Shown here piece by piece: positions 1 through 7,431 of a stretch of DNA of 64,000 nucleotides (its first letter is position 1; each line of letters opens with the position of its first letter). The translations under genes were made by a program, and so were the position numbers. The stretch covers positions 1-64,000 of the forward strand of contig JAKLKB010000001.1 in the NCBI GenBank assembly GCA_023150835.1, written 5' to 3'. The notes under the pieces were generated by a model, which was not told where the DNA came from, searched no databases, and saw nothing but the letters and a program-made list of their open reading frames with translations. This stretch comes from Myxococcota bacterium (lineage in GTDB: Bacteria; Myxococcota_C; UBA6777).

Positions 1-190
1 TTGAAAAAGAAGGCGATGTACAAAGTGATCGACGGCTTTTTTTGAAAAAGAAGGCGATGTACAAAGTGATCGACGGCTTTTTTTGAAAAAGAAGGCGATG
101 TACAAAGTGATCGACGGCTTTTTTTGGAAAAAAAGGCGATGTACAAAGTGATCGACGGCTTTTTTTGAAAAAGAAGGCGATGTACAAAGT
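1..190. repeat. 41-bp tandem repeat array, about 4.6 copies
   Basis: Units begin at 1, 42, 83, 124 and 165, each exactly 41 bp apart. The last unit stops after about 26 bp. The unit carries an A-rich stretch, the core GGCGATGTACAAAGTGATCG, and a T-run before the next unit. One unit (124) has small substitutions. The array touches the window edge, so it may extend leftwards. In one frame every unit reads K-K-K-A-M-Y-K-V-I-D-G-F-F-stop, so it could be a tandem duplication of the 3' end of a gene lying outside the window. No gene is seen between here and 343. Confidence 0.9.
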
Positions 191-342
191 CTGCTAAGGG
201 GCGTGGGCCTTGTGTTCTCTTGTGCGGGTGGGGATACTCAAGGGCGCTGCAGCGTTTTGGATGAGGCGAACGGAATCGCCGCAAAAGCGTGCTGCGTGCG
301 TTGTTTTCACGACCAAGCCACGGCAAGGACGGGCGGAGATCC

Positions 343-2487
343 ATGAGCGACAAGAAAAAGTCACCTTCCGAACAACCGTTGGGAAATGCACAAGAAGGCT
401 CGTCGAGGGCGGATTCTTCTTTTCAATTCGATCCCTCCTTTTGGGAAGAAGAGGCTCCTGCGGCGGAGACATCTCGATCATCGCAGAAAACGCCCACTGC
501 TGGACCTTCTTCGCAAGGGATCCTGCCTGCGGATTTAGAACATCAAGGGATGGGGCCATCTCAACAAAAGCCCGAAGCCGGGCTCAAAAACTTGCTTCAC
601 TCTTACCTGCACGAAGTGGTCGAACAAAAAGAAGCGGGGATGTCTTCGGAGCAGCGGGAGATTATGAAGGTGTTGGAAAAACGCCAACCCATCACTTCTT
701 CGGATTCGACACGAAGGCACAAGATCCAGTCCATGCTGACCATCCAACCGAGCGAGGAAGGCGATCCGCGCAAACAGCCCTTGCAGATCCTTCGGAAGAA
801 TCCGTTGTTGTGGATCATCCCGACGTTGGTGATGGTTTCCGTGTTGTTGGTGTGGGCTTTGCGCAAACCCTCTGTTGAGCAGCTTTTGCAATCACGCCGT
901 TTCACGGAGGCGATGCCGCTGTTGGAGAAAGAGGGCCGTTGGAAGGCGATGGCCGATATCTACCGACGCGAAGGAAATAGCCGCAAAGCCTTGGAAGTGT
1001 ATGTGAAATTCAATGCGTGGCTTGAGGCCGCAGAGCTGTTGCTTGAACAAAAACAATACAAAAATGCCGCCGCCTTTTTTGCGAAAGCGCGGGAATGGGA
1101 CCGTGCTGCTCGTGCCTACGAACAAGCCAAGATGTACCGAGAAGCGGCGCAAGCCTTCCTCAAGATCCAAATGAAGGAAGATGCCGCCCGTTTGTTTCTG
1201 CAAGTCGGGGCCGAACGCGAAGTGGTTCCGTTGCTGTTGGATCTTGGACGCAAGAAAAAAGCCGCCGAGCTTTACGAAAATTGGGGCGATTGGAAGGCGG
1301 CAGCAGCCCTCTATCGCCAACTCAAGATGTGGGACAAGGCCGCAGAAACCGCTGAAAAAGCAAAAGATTACTTGACCGCTGCTCAACTGGCTCTGGAGCG
1401 CAAAGATTACCCAAAAGCCGCAAGTCTTTTTGCAAAAGCTGTGATCGCTCGCTGTGTGGGCGTTGCACAAAGTGCAGCACGACAGCACGAACAAGCTGCG
1501 ACCGTCTTTTTGTTGATGGCAGAACAGGACCGTAGCTACGCGATGTTGTTGCGTGCGGCTGCGGAAACCGAGCGTTTTGGGGGGATTCGCAAAGGTCAGT
1601 CCATCCTCAAAAAAGCGTTGGCCTTGGCTGAAAAATTTGAAGATGCTGCGGCATTGATACGCATTCATGGCATGATGGGTGGCGAGTCCCGCAGTTTGCG
1701 CAAACTCCAATCGTGGATCCGCGAAGCCCAAAAGGCGGGGGATTGGAGCCGCGCCTTGGAGATGGTGCAACAATCCTTGCGCATCGCCGATATCCCGATG
1801 CTTACACGCCTTGCTCTACAACGACAAGAACAATCCATCTTGCAAAAGCGTGAACAATCCCTCTCTCTCAAGGCCGTACGTACACGCTTTACACCGCTAC
1901 TCCTTCCGAAGAGTCCATCTCCTCAACACACCGCTCCTGCGGTCGCCTCGCCTACTGCGGCCAAACCCACCCCCGCCGCGCCTGCTGCAGCCAAACCCAC
2001 CCCCGCCGCGCCTACTGCGGCCAAACCCACCCCCGCCTCGCCCACTGCCGCCGAACCCGCACCCGCCCGAAAAACACGCCCCGCACAACCTTCTCAAAAA
2101 GCCTTCTTGGACGACGACTCTTCCACAAACGAACCCGCCGCCGACAAACCTCTTCCCATGCTCTACAAATTGCAGCTTGCGTTGGAAATCTACCGACCCT
2201 CGGGCGTTTCTGCCCCCAAAGAAGTGCAGCTTCAATGCACCTTGTTTCGCAAAGATATCAAAGCTCTGTTTCAGGCCGAAGGCGATGATCCCGAAGGTGT
2301 AGACTTTTGCGAACAGTATCGAGGAGATGTCCACCTCCTTCAAGCATTTGAGCGCGCTCCTGTCGGCTACACCCTCACCCAACGACTCGCGATCTCAAGC
2401 TTCCAAGGCGACCAACCGCTCGTCCTTTCGTTCCCTGTCCCCGCTCCCTACCACAGCGTCCGATGTGCTCTCTTGCCCGTCCCCTGA
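343..2487 (+). CDS. TPR-like single-pass membrane protein, unknown function
   Basis: About 714 residues. The start at 343 was chosen because GGAG lies 5 nt upstream; an upstream in-frame start at 289 lacks a good site. The order is a polar N-terminal domain (1-150), one transmembrane helix (about 156-175, rich in W/I/L/V), and then a long alpha-helical region (about 180-500). That region is made of short repeats of the type A-A-x-L-Y-x-x-x-x-x-W-x-x-A-A, which resemble tetratricopeptide or clathrin-type repeats. A linker of four roughly 10-residue KPTPAAP-type repeats (about 535-575) precedes a C-terminal domain I do not recognise (about 610-714). The topology suggests a membrane-anchored scaffold with a large domain on one side. 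No catalytic motif is visible. Confidence 0.8.
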   Translation: MSDKKKSPSEQPLGNAQEGSSRADSSFQFDPSFWEEEAPAAETSRSSQKTPTAGPSSQGILPADLEHQGMGPSQQKPEAGLKNLLHSYLHEVVEQKEAGMSSEQREIMKVLEKRQPITSSDSTRRHKIQSMLTIQPSEEGDPRKQPLQILRKNPLLWIIPTLVMVSVLLVWALRKPSVEQLLQSRRFTEAMPLLEKEGRWKAMADIYRREGNSRKALEVYVKFNAWLEAAELLLEQKQYKNAAAFFAKAREWDRAARAYEQAKMYREAAQAFLKIQMKEDAARLFLQVGAEREVVPLLLDLGRKKKAAELYENWGDWKAAAALYRQLKMWDKAAETAEKAKDYLTAAQLALERKDYPKAASLFAKAVIARCVGVAQSAARQHEQAATVFLLMAEQDRSYAMLLRAAAETERFGGIRKGQSILKKALALAEKFEDAAALIRIHGMMGGESRSLRKLQSWIREAQKAGDWSRALEMVQQSLRIADIPMLTRLALQRQEQSILQKREQSLSLKAVRTRFTPLLLPKSPSPQHTAPAVASPTAAKPTPAAPAAAKPTPAAPTAAKPTPASPTAAEPAPARKTRPAQPSQKAFLDDDSSTNEPAADKPLPMLYKLQLALEIYRPSGVSAPKEVQLQCTLFRKDIKALFQAEGDDPEGVDFCEQYRGDVHLLQAFERAPVGYTLTQRLAISSFQGDQPLVLSFPVPAPYHSVRCALLPVP
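1952..2066 (+). repeat. 30-bp in-frame tandem repeat (Pro/Ala/Lys/Thr linker)
   Basis: Four imperfect 30-bp copies encode A-A-K-P-T-P-A-[AS]-P-[AT] units. The period is a multiple of three, so changes in copy number would alter linker length without a frameshift. Confidence 0.8.
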
Positions 2488-2610
2488 TCTCTTGCTGCTC
2501 TCTTGTTGCTGGAGCTTTTCCTCGCTTGGTTTGATGGGGCGAGGTACCAAACCCCGCAAGGGACCGTTGGCCTCGGGCTTTGCGTGCAGGTTTGTTGTCG
2601 GGGATCCCGC

Positions 2611-2738
2611 GTACCAAACCCCGCAAGGGACCGTTGGCCCCTTGACCCCGTATTGGCGGGGTGAATAGGGATTTTTCAAACCAACATCTGTGCCGCTCGA
2701 AATAGCGCGAACACGGGGGGGTTTCTTTTCTTGTGGGC
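2611..2738 (-). repeat. Dispersed element family A, copy 1
   Basis: One of seven related elements of about 130 bp (others near 20116, 24884, 32776, 35051, 42439, 60602). Shared landmarks are a CCCCTTGACCCCGT block, a TTTTTCAAACC/TTTTTCACAC block, a [GC]CGCTTGAA block and GCGAACACGGGG. The inner part can pair (CCCCGT against ACGGGG). Just upstream, GTACCAAACCCCGCAAGG occurs twice (2544 and 2611, 67 bp apart). The 355-bp gap 2488-2842 holds only this element and its partial duplicate. Confidence 0.7.
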
Positions 2739-2842
2739 AGCGCTCTTGTCGCTGCCGAATCTCCGAAAATACGGGGTTTTTTCTCGATGCGTCTTTCCTG
2801 AGCTCTTGCCCCCCTCTCTTGATCTCTGCACCTGTGTTCGGA

Positions 2843-3496
2843 TCATCCGAACATTGCGTTTGTTTCGTCATCTGACGAGCGTTTGCTCAAATAACGCGTC
2901 ATCATCTCGCTGACTTCTCGCACCAACTGGCCGTGATCGACTTCGCCCTCTTTGTCCATCCCCATCTGTTCGATGATCCCGTGCATCCCGTACACGATCA
3001 CATACGCCGCGATCTCGGGAGCGGGTGGGCGGATCTCTTGGTGGCGTCTGCGCAACTCTGCGCTGACCAAGCCATGCAGCCGCTCTAACCAACCCCGCAA
3101 CTTCCCAAACTGCGCTGTCCTCGGCAATTGCTCCGAAAGCAACCGATTTAATTCAGGCTCCAATTGGCGGATCTCCAAAAGCGCCACCACGATCTCTCGT
3201 GCGACTTCTTCGACCGGAAGTTCCACCATCTCCGCAAACTTTTCCTTCACGATCGCATACTGCCGATCTGCCAACCGCTCCACAAGCGCAAAGACCAACG
3301 CTTCTTTGTTCGGATAATACTGGTACAACGAACCAATGCTCACTCCCGCACGACGAGCGATCTGGTTTGTGTTCAATTGCTCGTATCCCTCCTCGTCGAG
3401 CAACTGAGCCGTCGCCGTCAACAAAGCCTCGACGGTTTCTTGGGCGCGCCGCTGTCTCGGTTTTTTGCGGGGAACCATCTCTTGTTCGTCTGACAC
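2843..3496 (-). CDS. TetR/AcrR-family transcriptional regulator
   Basis: 217 residues, a normal TetR length. Residues 15-75 form the TetR DNA-binding domain: an Arg/Lys-rich arm, a helix ending in ALLTATAQLLDEEGYEQL, the helix-turn-helix core TNQIARRAGVSIGSLYQYYPNKEAL, and a helical ligand domain after that. It is divergent from the C39-type protein gene at 3895. The 398-bp space between them carries a perfect 16-bp palindrome (3725-3740), a natural operator candidate. The regulated target is therefore probably itself and/or the 3895 gene. The inducer is unknown. Confidence 0.9.
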   Translation of the reverse strand: MSDEQEMVPRKKPRQRRAQETVEALLTATAQLLDEEGYEQLNTNQIARRAGVSIGSLYQYYPNKEALVFALVERLADRQYAIVKEKFAEMVELPVEEVAREIVVALLEIRQLEPELNRLLSEQLPRTAQFGKLRGWLERLHGLVSAELRRRHQEIRPPAPEIAAYVIVYGMHGIIEQMGMDKEGEVDHGQLVREVSEMMTRYLSKRSSDDETNAMFG

Positions 3497-3724
3497 GTCG
3501 CTTTCCCTTCTGCTCCTTGCTTTTTGCTTGCCTCGTTTCCCTCTTCCGCTCGCGTCCTTGCTTTGCGGCTGTTTGCCATACCAAATAACGAGAAGCCGCC
3601 CGATATTCTAGCCGCTCTCTTTCCTCTGTCTAGCCCGAATCTACAAACCTTTTCTTCCCCTCTTTCCCTTTTTTTGAAAAAAAACAAAAGTTCTAAAATA
3701 CTCGCCAAGGCAACAGGTTAAGCA

Positions 3725-3740
3725 TTAGAACATGTTCTAA
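3725..3740. promoter_or_regulatory. Perfect 16-bp palindrome, candidate TetR operator
   Basis: TTAGAACATGTTCTAA is fully self-complementary and is extended imperfectly to 3722-3745 (GCAT at the left end, ATGC at the right). A half-site-like GTTCTAAAATA lies at about 3690. It sits between the divergent tetR (2843-3496) and the 3895 gene, the usual place for an operator of a TetR dimer. Binding is inferred, not shown. The rest of 3497-3894 holds no other recognised element. Confidence 0.6.
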
Positions 3741-3894
3741 AATGCCTTTTCTTTTCCGCGTGTTAGGAAACACTTTTGCGCGATCCTTCGATATCTATCG
3801 GCGATGTGAGAGCGAACCCAAACTTTGTGTTGTGTACCTGCTTCGTTTGAGAACGCACCCTTGAGCCTTCCAAACAAATCCCAAGGAGCTTTGG

Positions 3895-5844
3895 ATGTCT
3901 ACGACGATCAAAAAAAACCCGCCTGCGATTCAACCTCCACCAAACAATACGGCCCCTGATGCGCGGTTAAAAAAAGAATCGAAAAGCACTGATACTGCGT
4001 CGACTTCTGCTTTGATAACTGCGCCTGCATCAGCATCTTCCGATGCGGCACCCGTCACGCGCCCTTCGTTGAGCGGAGAATTTTCGACAGCAGAAGGGCA
4101 AAACCAAGCGGTGCGTTCTTCTCTGCTTGGCGATACAGCCCCAGCGCCCAACACCACACAAAGCGTTCGCCGCGATGTATCGGGAGGTTTGGAGGGTGCG
4201 ACCCTGTCCCCGTCGGGTGCTTCGCCGCGCACGCGAAGCGTGAGTCTTGCTTCGGCGGCTCCTTTGGCAACGGCGGCTTCTGCACCGCCTTCGGGTGATC
4301 CTGTGATCGACGCATATCGCCAAGCCTTGGGGCGCGAGCCGGATGCCGCAGGCAAGCAGTACTGGGATCAACAAGTTGGACAGCAACGCGCTCAAGGCAA
4401 AAGTGACGCAGAGATCGGGGCCTTTTTGGATCAGCGTTTTCGCCAAAGCCCGGAGTTTCAGACCCGCGAAGTGGCAAAGCAGGTGTATCGTGATGTCTTG
4501 GGGCGTGAAGGAGATGCGGACGGACTGCGTTATTGGACAGAAAAAGCAATGGAAGTCCGCAATGCAGCGAGCACCGCGCCTGCCCAGCCCACCGACCCCA
4601 CCGATCCAAATGCCGCAGTTCGCACGTTTTTGACCGAGAAATTCAAACAAAGCCCCGAATACCAACAACGCACCACAGGTTCCACGCAACCGACACAACC
4701 GACACAACCGACACAACCGACACAACCGACACAACCGACACAACCGACACAACCGACACAACCGACACAACCGACGCAGCCGACGCAACCGACACGGCCT
4801 CCCGAAGGAACGCAGTTTGCGACGGTCCACGCACCAAGCATGAAAGAAGTGTCCGAGGGCAAGGTCTTGGAAAAAGGCCAAGGCGGCCCAGCGGTCAAAG
4901 AGATGCAAGATCGGTTGACGCAGTTGGGGTTTGGCGTGCAACAGACGGGCGACTTTGGCCCTACGACCGAAGGGGTGGTCAAAGATTTTCAAAAGGCCCA
5001 TAACATCCAACAGACGGGCAAGTTCGGACCGACAACGCTCGCTGCTTTGGAAAAAGCGGAGATGGCACAAAGACCGGACTTTTCGGCACTCAAAAACAAA
5101 GTCGGTCGGGGTGATGTGTTGGGAGAAGGCAGCAAAGGCGCAGCAGTGGTCGATCTGCAACGCTTGTTGTCACAGCGCGGTTTTCCGACCGATGCAGACG
5201 GTTCGTTTGGCCCCAATACAGCGGCTTCGGTGAAGAAATTTCAAGCCGCCAACAACATCGTTCAAAACGGCCAAGTCGGACCCACAACACTCAAAGCCTT
5301 GCAAAGCACACAAGGCGGCGGTCAAGTCTTGCCGGGTGGCGTCCTCAATGTCCCCTTCTATCCGCAAACAGACAACTACACGATGCCTGATCGCACTTGC
5401 AACAGCAGCGCTTGTGCGATGGCGGCCAAGTATCTCGGTGCGAATATCTCGGGCGACGATCAGTACCTTCGCCGCGTTCTCCAATACGGCGATACCACCG
5501 ACCACAGCGCACAAACCTCCGCTCTCAACGATTACGGCATCAAGTCGAGCTTCCACTACAATCTCGACTTCAAGGATCTTGACAATGCCTTGGCGCAAGG
5601 AAAGCCCGTGGTGATCGGCATCAACCATCGCGGACCCCTTCATGCGCCGACAGGAGGCCACATGATCACCGTGATCGGAAAACAGGGCAATGATTACATC
5701 GTCCATGATCCGTATGGCAGCCTTCACGACGGATACACCGGCGCGGTCGAAAATGGCAAAGCCGCTCGTTATAGTCGGGCTGAACTCGAAGCCCGTTGGA
5801 CGGTCGATGGACCCGGAACAGGGTGGGGCCGCATCTTCCAATAG
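3895..5844 (+). CDS. DUF4214 / peptidoglycan-binding / C39-like cysteine peptidase protein
   Basis: 649 residues; AAGGAG about 8 nt before the ATG. The order is a low-complexity Ser/Ala/Pro region (1-135), two DUF4214-type helical repeats (about 141-188 with YRQALGREPDAAGKQYW, and about 196-255 with YRDVLGREGDADGLRYW), and a PTQ tripeptide repeat linker (about 264-301). Two PG_binding_1 domains follow (about 322-387 and 405-469, each with the [DS]FGP.T motif), then a C-terminal C39-like peptidase fold (about 481-649). The likely catalytic residues are Cys502 (in RTCNSSA), His589 (GGHMITVIG) and Asp605 (HDPYG). The domains suggest cleavage of a peptide bond at or near peptidoglycan. No signal peptide is seen, so the export route is unclear; a non-classical or effector-type route is possible. 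Confidence 0.85.
   Translation: MSTTIKKNPPAIQPPPNNTAPDARLKKESKSTDTASTSALITAPASASSDAAPVTRPSLSGEFSTAEGQNQAVRSSLLGDTAPAPNTTQSVRRDVSGGLEGATLSPSGASPRTRSVSLASAAPLATAASAPPSGDPVIDAYRQALGREPDAAGKQYWDQQVGQQRAQGKSDAEIGAFLDQRFRQSPEFQTREVAKQVYRDVLGREGDADGLRYWTEKAMEVRNAASTAPAQPTDPTDPNAAVRTFLTEKFKQSPEYQQRTTGSTQPTQPTQPTQPTQPTQPTQPTQPTQPTQPTQPTQPTRPPEGTQFATVHAPSMKEVSEGKVLEKGQGGPAVKEMQDRLTQLGFGVQQTGDFGPTTEGVVKDFQKAHNIQQTGKFGPTTLAALEKAEMAQRPDFSALKNKVGRGDVLGEGSKGAAVVDLQRLLSQRGFPTDADGSFGPNTAASVKKFQAANNIVQNGQVGPTTLKALQSTQGGGQVLPGGVLNVPFYPQTDNYTMPDRTCNSSACAMAAKYLGANISGDDQYLRRVLQYGDTTDHSAQTSALNDYGIKSSFHYNLDFKDLDNALAQGKPVVIGINHRGPLHAPTGGHMITVIGKQGNDYIVHDPYGSLHDGYTGAVENGKAARYSRAELEARWTVDGPGTGWGRIFQ
4684..4797 (+). repeat. 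9-bp tandem repeat encoding (Pro-Thr-Gln)n
   Basis: About twelve near-identical 9-bp units (CAACCGACA with occasional G) lie inside the 3895 gene. The last units diverge (ACGCAG). This is a flexible linker between the DUF4214 and peptidoglycan-binding domains. Confidence 0.95.
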
Positions 5845-5864
5845 ACTCGACGCTTTTGAGCTTG

Positions 5865-5977
5865 TACGATATCCGAGAGATGTGTGATCGTAGGGGCGTG
5901 CGTATTCGCCCTGCTATCGGGCAGCCACAGGGGGCTGCCCCTACATTTTTACGATAACACAAGGGGCGGATTTCGTA
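5865..5977 (+). repeat. Dispersed palindromic element family B, copy 1 (113 bp)
   Basis: Starts TACGATATCC and ends GGATTTCGTA. The outer 25 or so bases are imperfect terminal inverted repeats, one end containing TGTGTGATCG and the other CGATAACAC..GGGCGG. The interior holds a GGGCAGCC/GGCTGCCC hairpin. It is the same length and layout as copies at 7228, 23700, 46457, 50003 and 62053. No coding capacity, so it is MITE- or REP-like. Confidence 0.85.
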
Positions 5978-5995
5978 TCAATCGCATAAGTCCTG

Positions 5996-7057
5996 CTAGA
6001 CCCGCAAGAAGAAATCTTCACACATACCAAACCAGCGTTCGACGGTGTGCTTGTTGTCGTCGTTGTCGAGGATGAAGCCGTTGAAAGCGCCGTAAGGACC
6101 GCGATAACGGCTTTGGATCACGATGGCGTTGAGGTCGACTTTGCGGATGACTTCGGGTTGGAAGGTGAGATCGACTCTTCCGTAGGTGTCGCGGATCGAC
6201 CAATGACCGAGTCCATCAGCAGAAGTATAAGAAAATTGAACGGGGGGGAGCAGATGGAGCTTTCCGTCCACCCAGAGGCAATTTTCGTTGTAGGCGTGTT
6301 GGTCTTGGACTTGGTTGTTGGTGAGGTTAAAGCCGAGCAGTGTGCCATCTTGGCGATAGCCGCCGCCTGTGGCCCACTGCCATGTCATGGTGTGGGGATA
6401 GTAGCCTTTGTGGATGTCGATCAGACCGTAGGAGCGGTCTTTGGGGAAGTCGATCTGTTGCTCGCCGAGGCGCAGGGTGCCTTGGGTGGGAGTGATGCAC
6501 TTGTGCGAATAAAGCGCACGTCCTTGATCAAAAGGCAAGCAGACGACGATGGGTTCGGTGTGTTCGAGCGGTTCAAAGCAAGTGAACTGCCCCGATACAG
6601 CGGGAAGTGTGCGTGTTGCGGCGACAGCGAAGGTGATGTGGTGTGTGCCTTGGGCGAGGTGGTTGTGGAGGGTGATGCGAAAGTCCTTGGTATCGAGAGC
6701 AAAGCGCGCATCAAAGAGGGCGTTTGGAAGGGGTTGAAGCTGGCCGGGCAGGAGTTTCTTTTCGTGGAAGATGGTTTTGCCGAGAGTGCGGTCATAAACG
6801 CAGACTTGTGCGAGAGCAAGCAGTTTGGCATCGAACACAGCGAGGCTGACGTACACGCGCTCGTTGGCAAAAGCGAAGTGCTGCCATTCTTTGAGTCGAA
6901 GACGTTTAAGAGAGCGAGGCCAAAGGGAAAAGTGGACCTCGGCATCGAGGGGGTTGATCTCGACGAAGGGGGCTTTGTATGTGCCGAGCTGAAAGCGCCC
7001 ATTTTGCACAAGGGATCGAGGTGTCGGCAAAAGAGGGCGTGGTGAGTAATCGGGCAT
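5996..7057 (-). CDS. DUF2804 family protein
   Basis: 353 residues. The sequence has the hallmarks of DUF2804: an N-terminal region of short beta-strand blocks (KAPFVEINPLDAEVHFS, RLRLKEWQHFAF) and a C-terminal half with the block LIDIHKGYYPHTMTWQWATG. It ends with the conserved VERWFGMCEDFFLRV-type tail. Family members are soluble, beta-rich, and of unknown biochemical role; a link to lipid or hydroxysteroid chemistry has been suggested for related folds but is not shown here. It stands alone between a family B element and a TPR protein, so context gives no hint. Confidence 0.85.
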   Translation of the reverse strand: MPDYSPRPLLPTPRSLVQNGRFQLGTYKAPFVEINPLDAEVHFSLWPRSLKRLRLKEWQHFAFANERVYVSLAVFDAKLLALAQVCVYDRTLGKTIFHEKKLLPGQLQPLPNALFDARFALDTKDFRITLHNHLAQGTHHITFAVAATRTLPAVSGQFTCFEPLEHTEPIVVCLPFDQGRALYSHKCITPTQGTLRLGEQQIDFPKDRSYGLIDIHKGYYPHTMTWQWATGGGYRQDGTLLGFNLTNNQVQDQHAYNENCLWVDGKLHLLPPVQFSYTSADGLGHWSIRDTYGRVDLTFQPEVIRKVDLNAIVIQSRYRGPYGAFNGFILDNDDNKHTVERWFGMCEDFFLRV

Positions 7058-7119
7058 GAGTGCGGCTCCTATCGCTGTATCAGCGCTGTTTTTGAATTGA
7101 ACCGTTGCGGCTTTATCTA

Positions 7120-7287
7120 CAAGGCGGTGCTATCGCGGTGTCATACGATATCCGAGTGATATGTGATCGAAGGAGATTGCGTAGATGCCCGATTATTGGG
7201 CAACAAGGCGGTGCTATCGCGGTGTCATACGATATCCGAGTGATATGTGATCGAAGGAGATTGCGTAGATGCCCGATTATTGGGCAG
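7120..7287 (+). repeat. 84-bp direct duplication including half of a family B element
   Basis: The block starting CAAGGCGGTGCTATCGC at 7120 is repeated at 7204, an exact 84-bp period. Each block carries the left half of a family B element (from TACGATATCC to the central GCCCGATTATTGGGCA). Only the second is followed by a complete right half. Confidence 0.9.
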
Positions 7288-7340
7288 CCACAGGGGGCTG
7301 CCCCTACTTCTTTACGATCATACAACGGGCGGATCTCGTA
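7228..7340 (+). repeat. Dispersed element family B, copy 2 (113 bp, complete)
   Basis: Starts TACGATATCC at 7228 and ends GGATCTCGTA at 7340. The interior has the GCCCGATTATTGGGC palindrome and GGGCAGCC..GGCTGCCC. A truncated copy (7144-7203) lies immediately upstream as part of the 84-bp duplication. Confidence 0.85.
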
Positions 7341-7431
7341 AGTCAGTATCGCTTGATTTTTGTAACTTTGGTGCTTGAGCAGCAAGGTTCTTCGGGAGCA
7401 AAAGTTGAAGAAACTTAGTGATACTTAATTA

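Noticed and set aside
1..190. CRISPR array
   Set aside because: The repeats are directly adjacent with no unique spacers, and no cas genes are present anywhere in the window.
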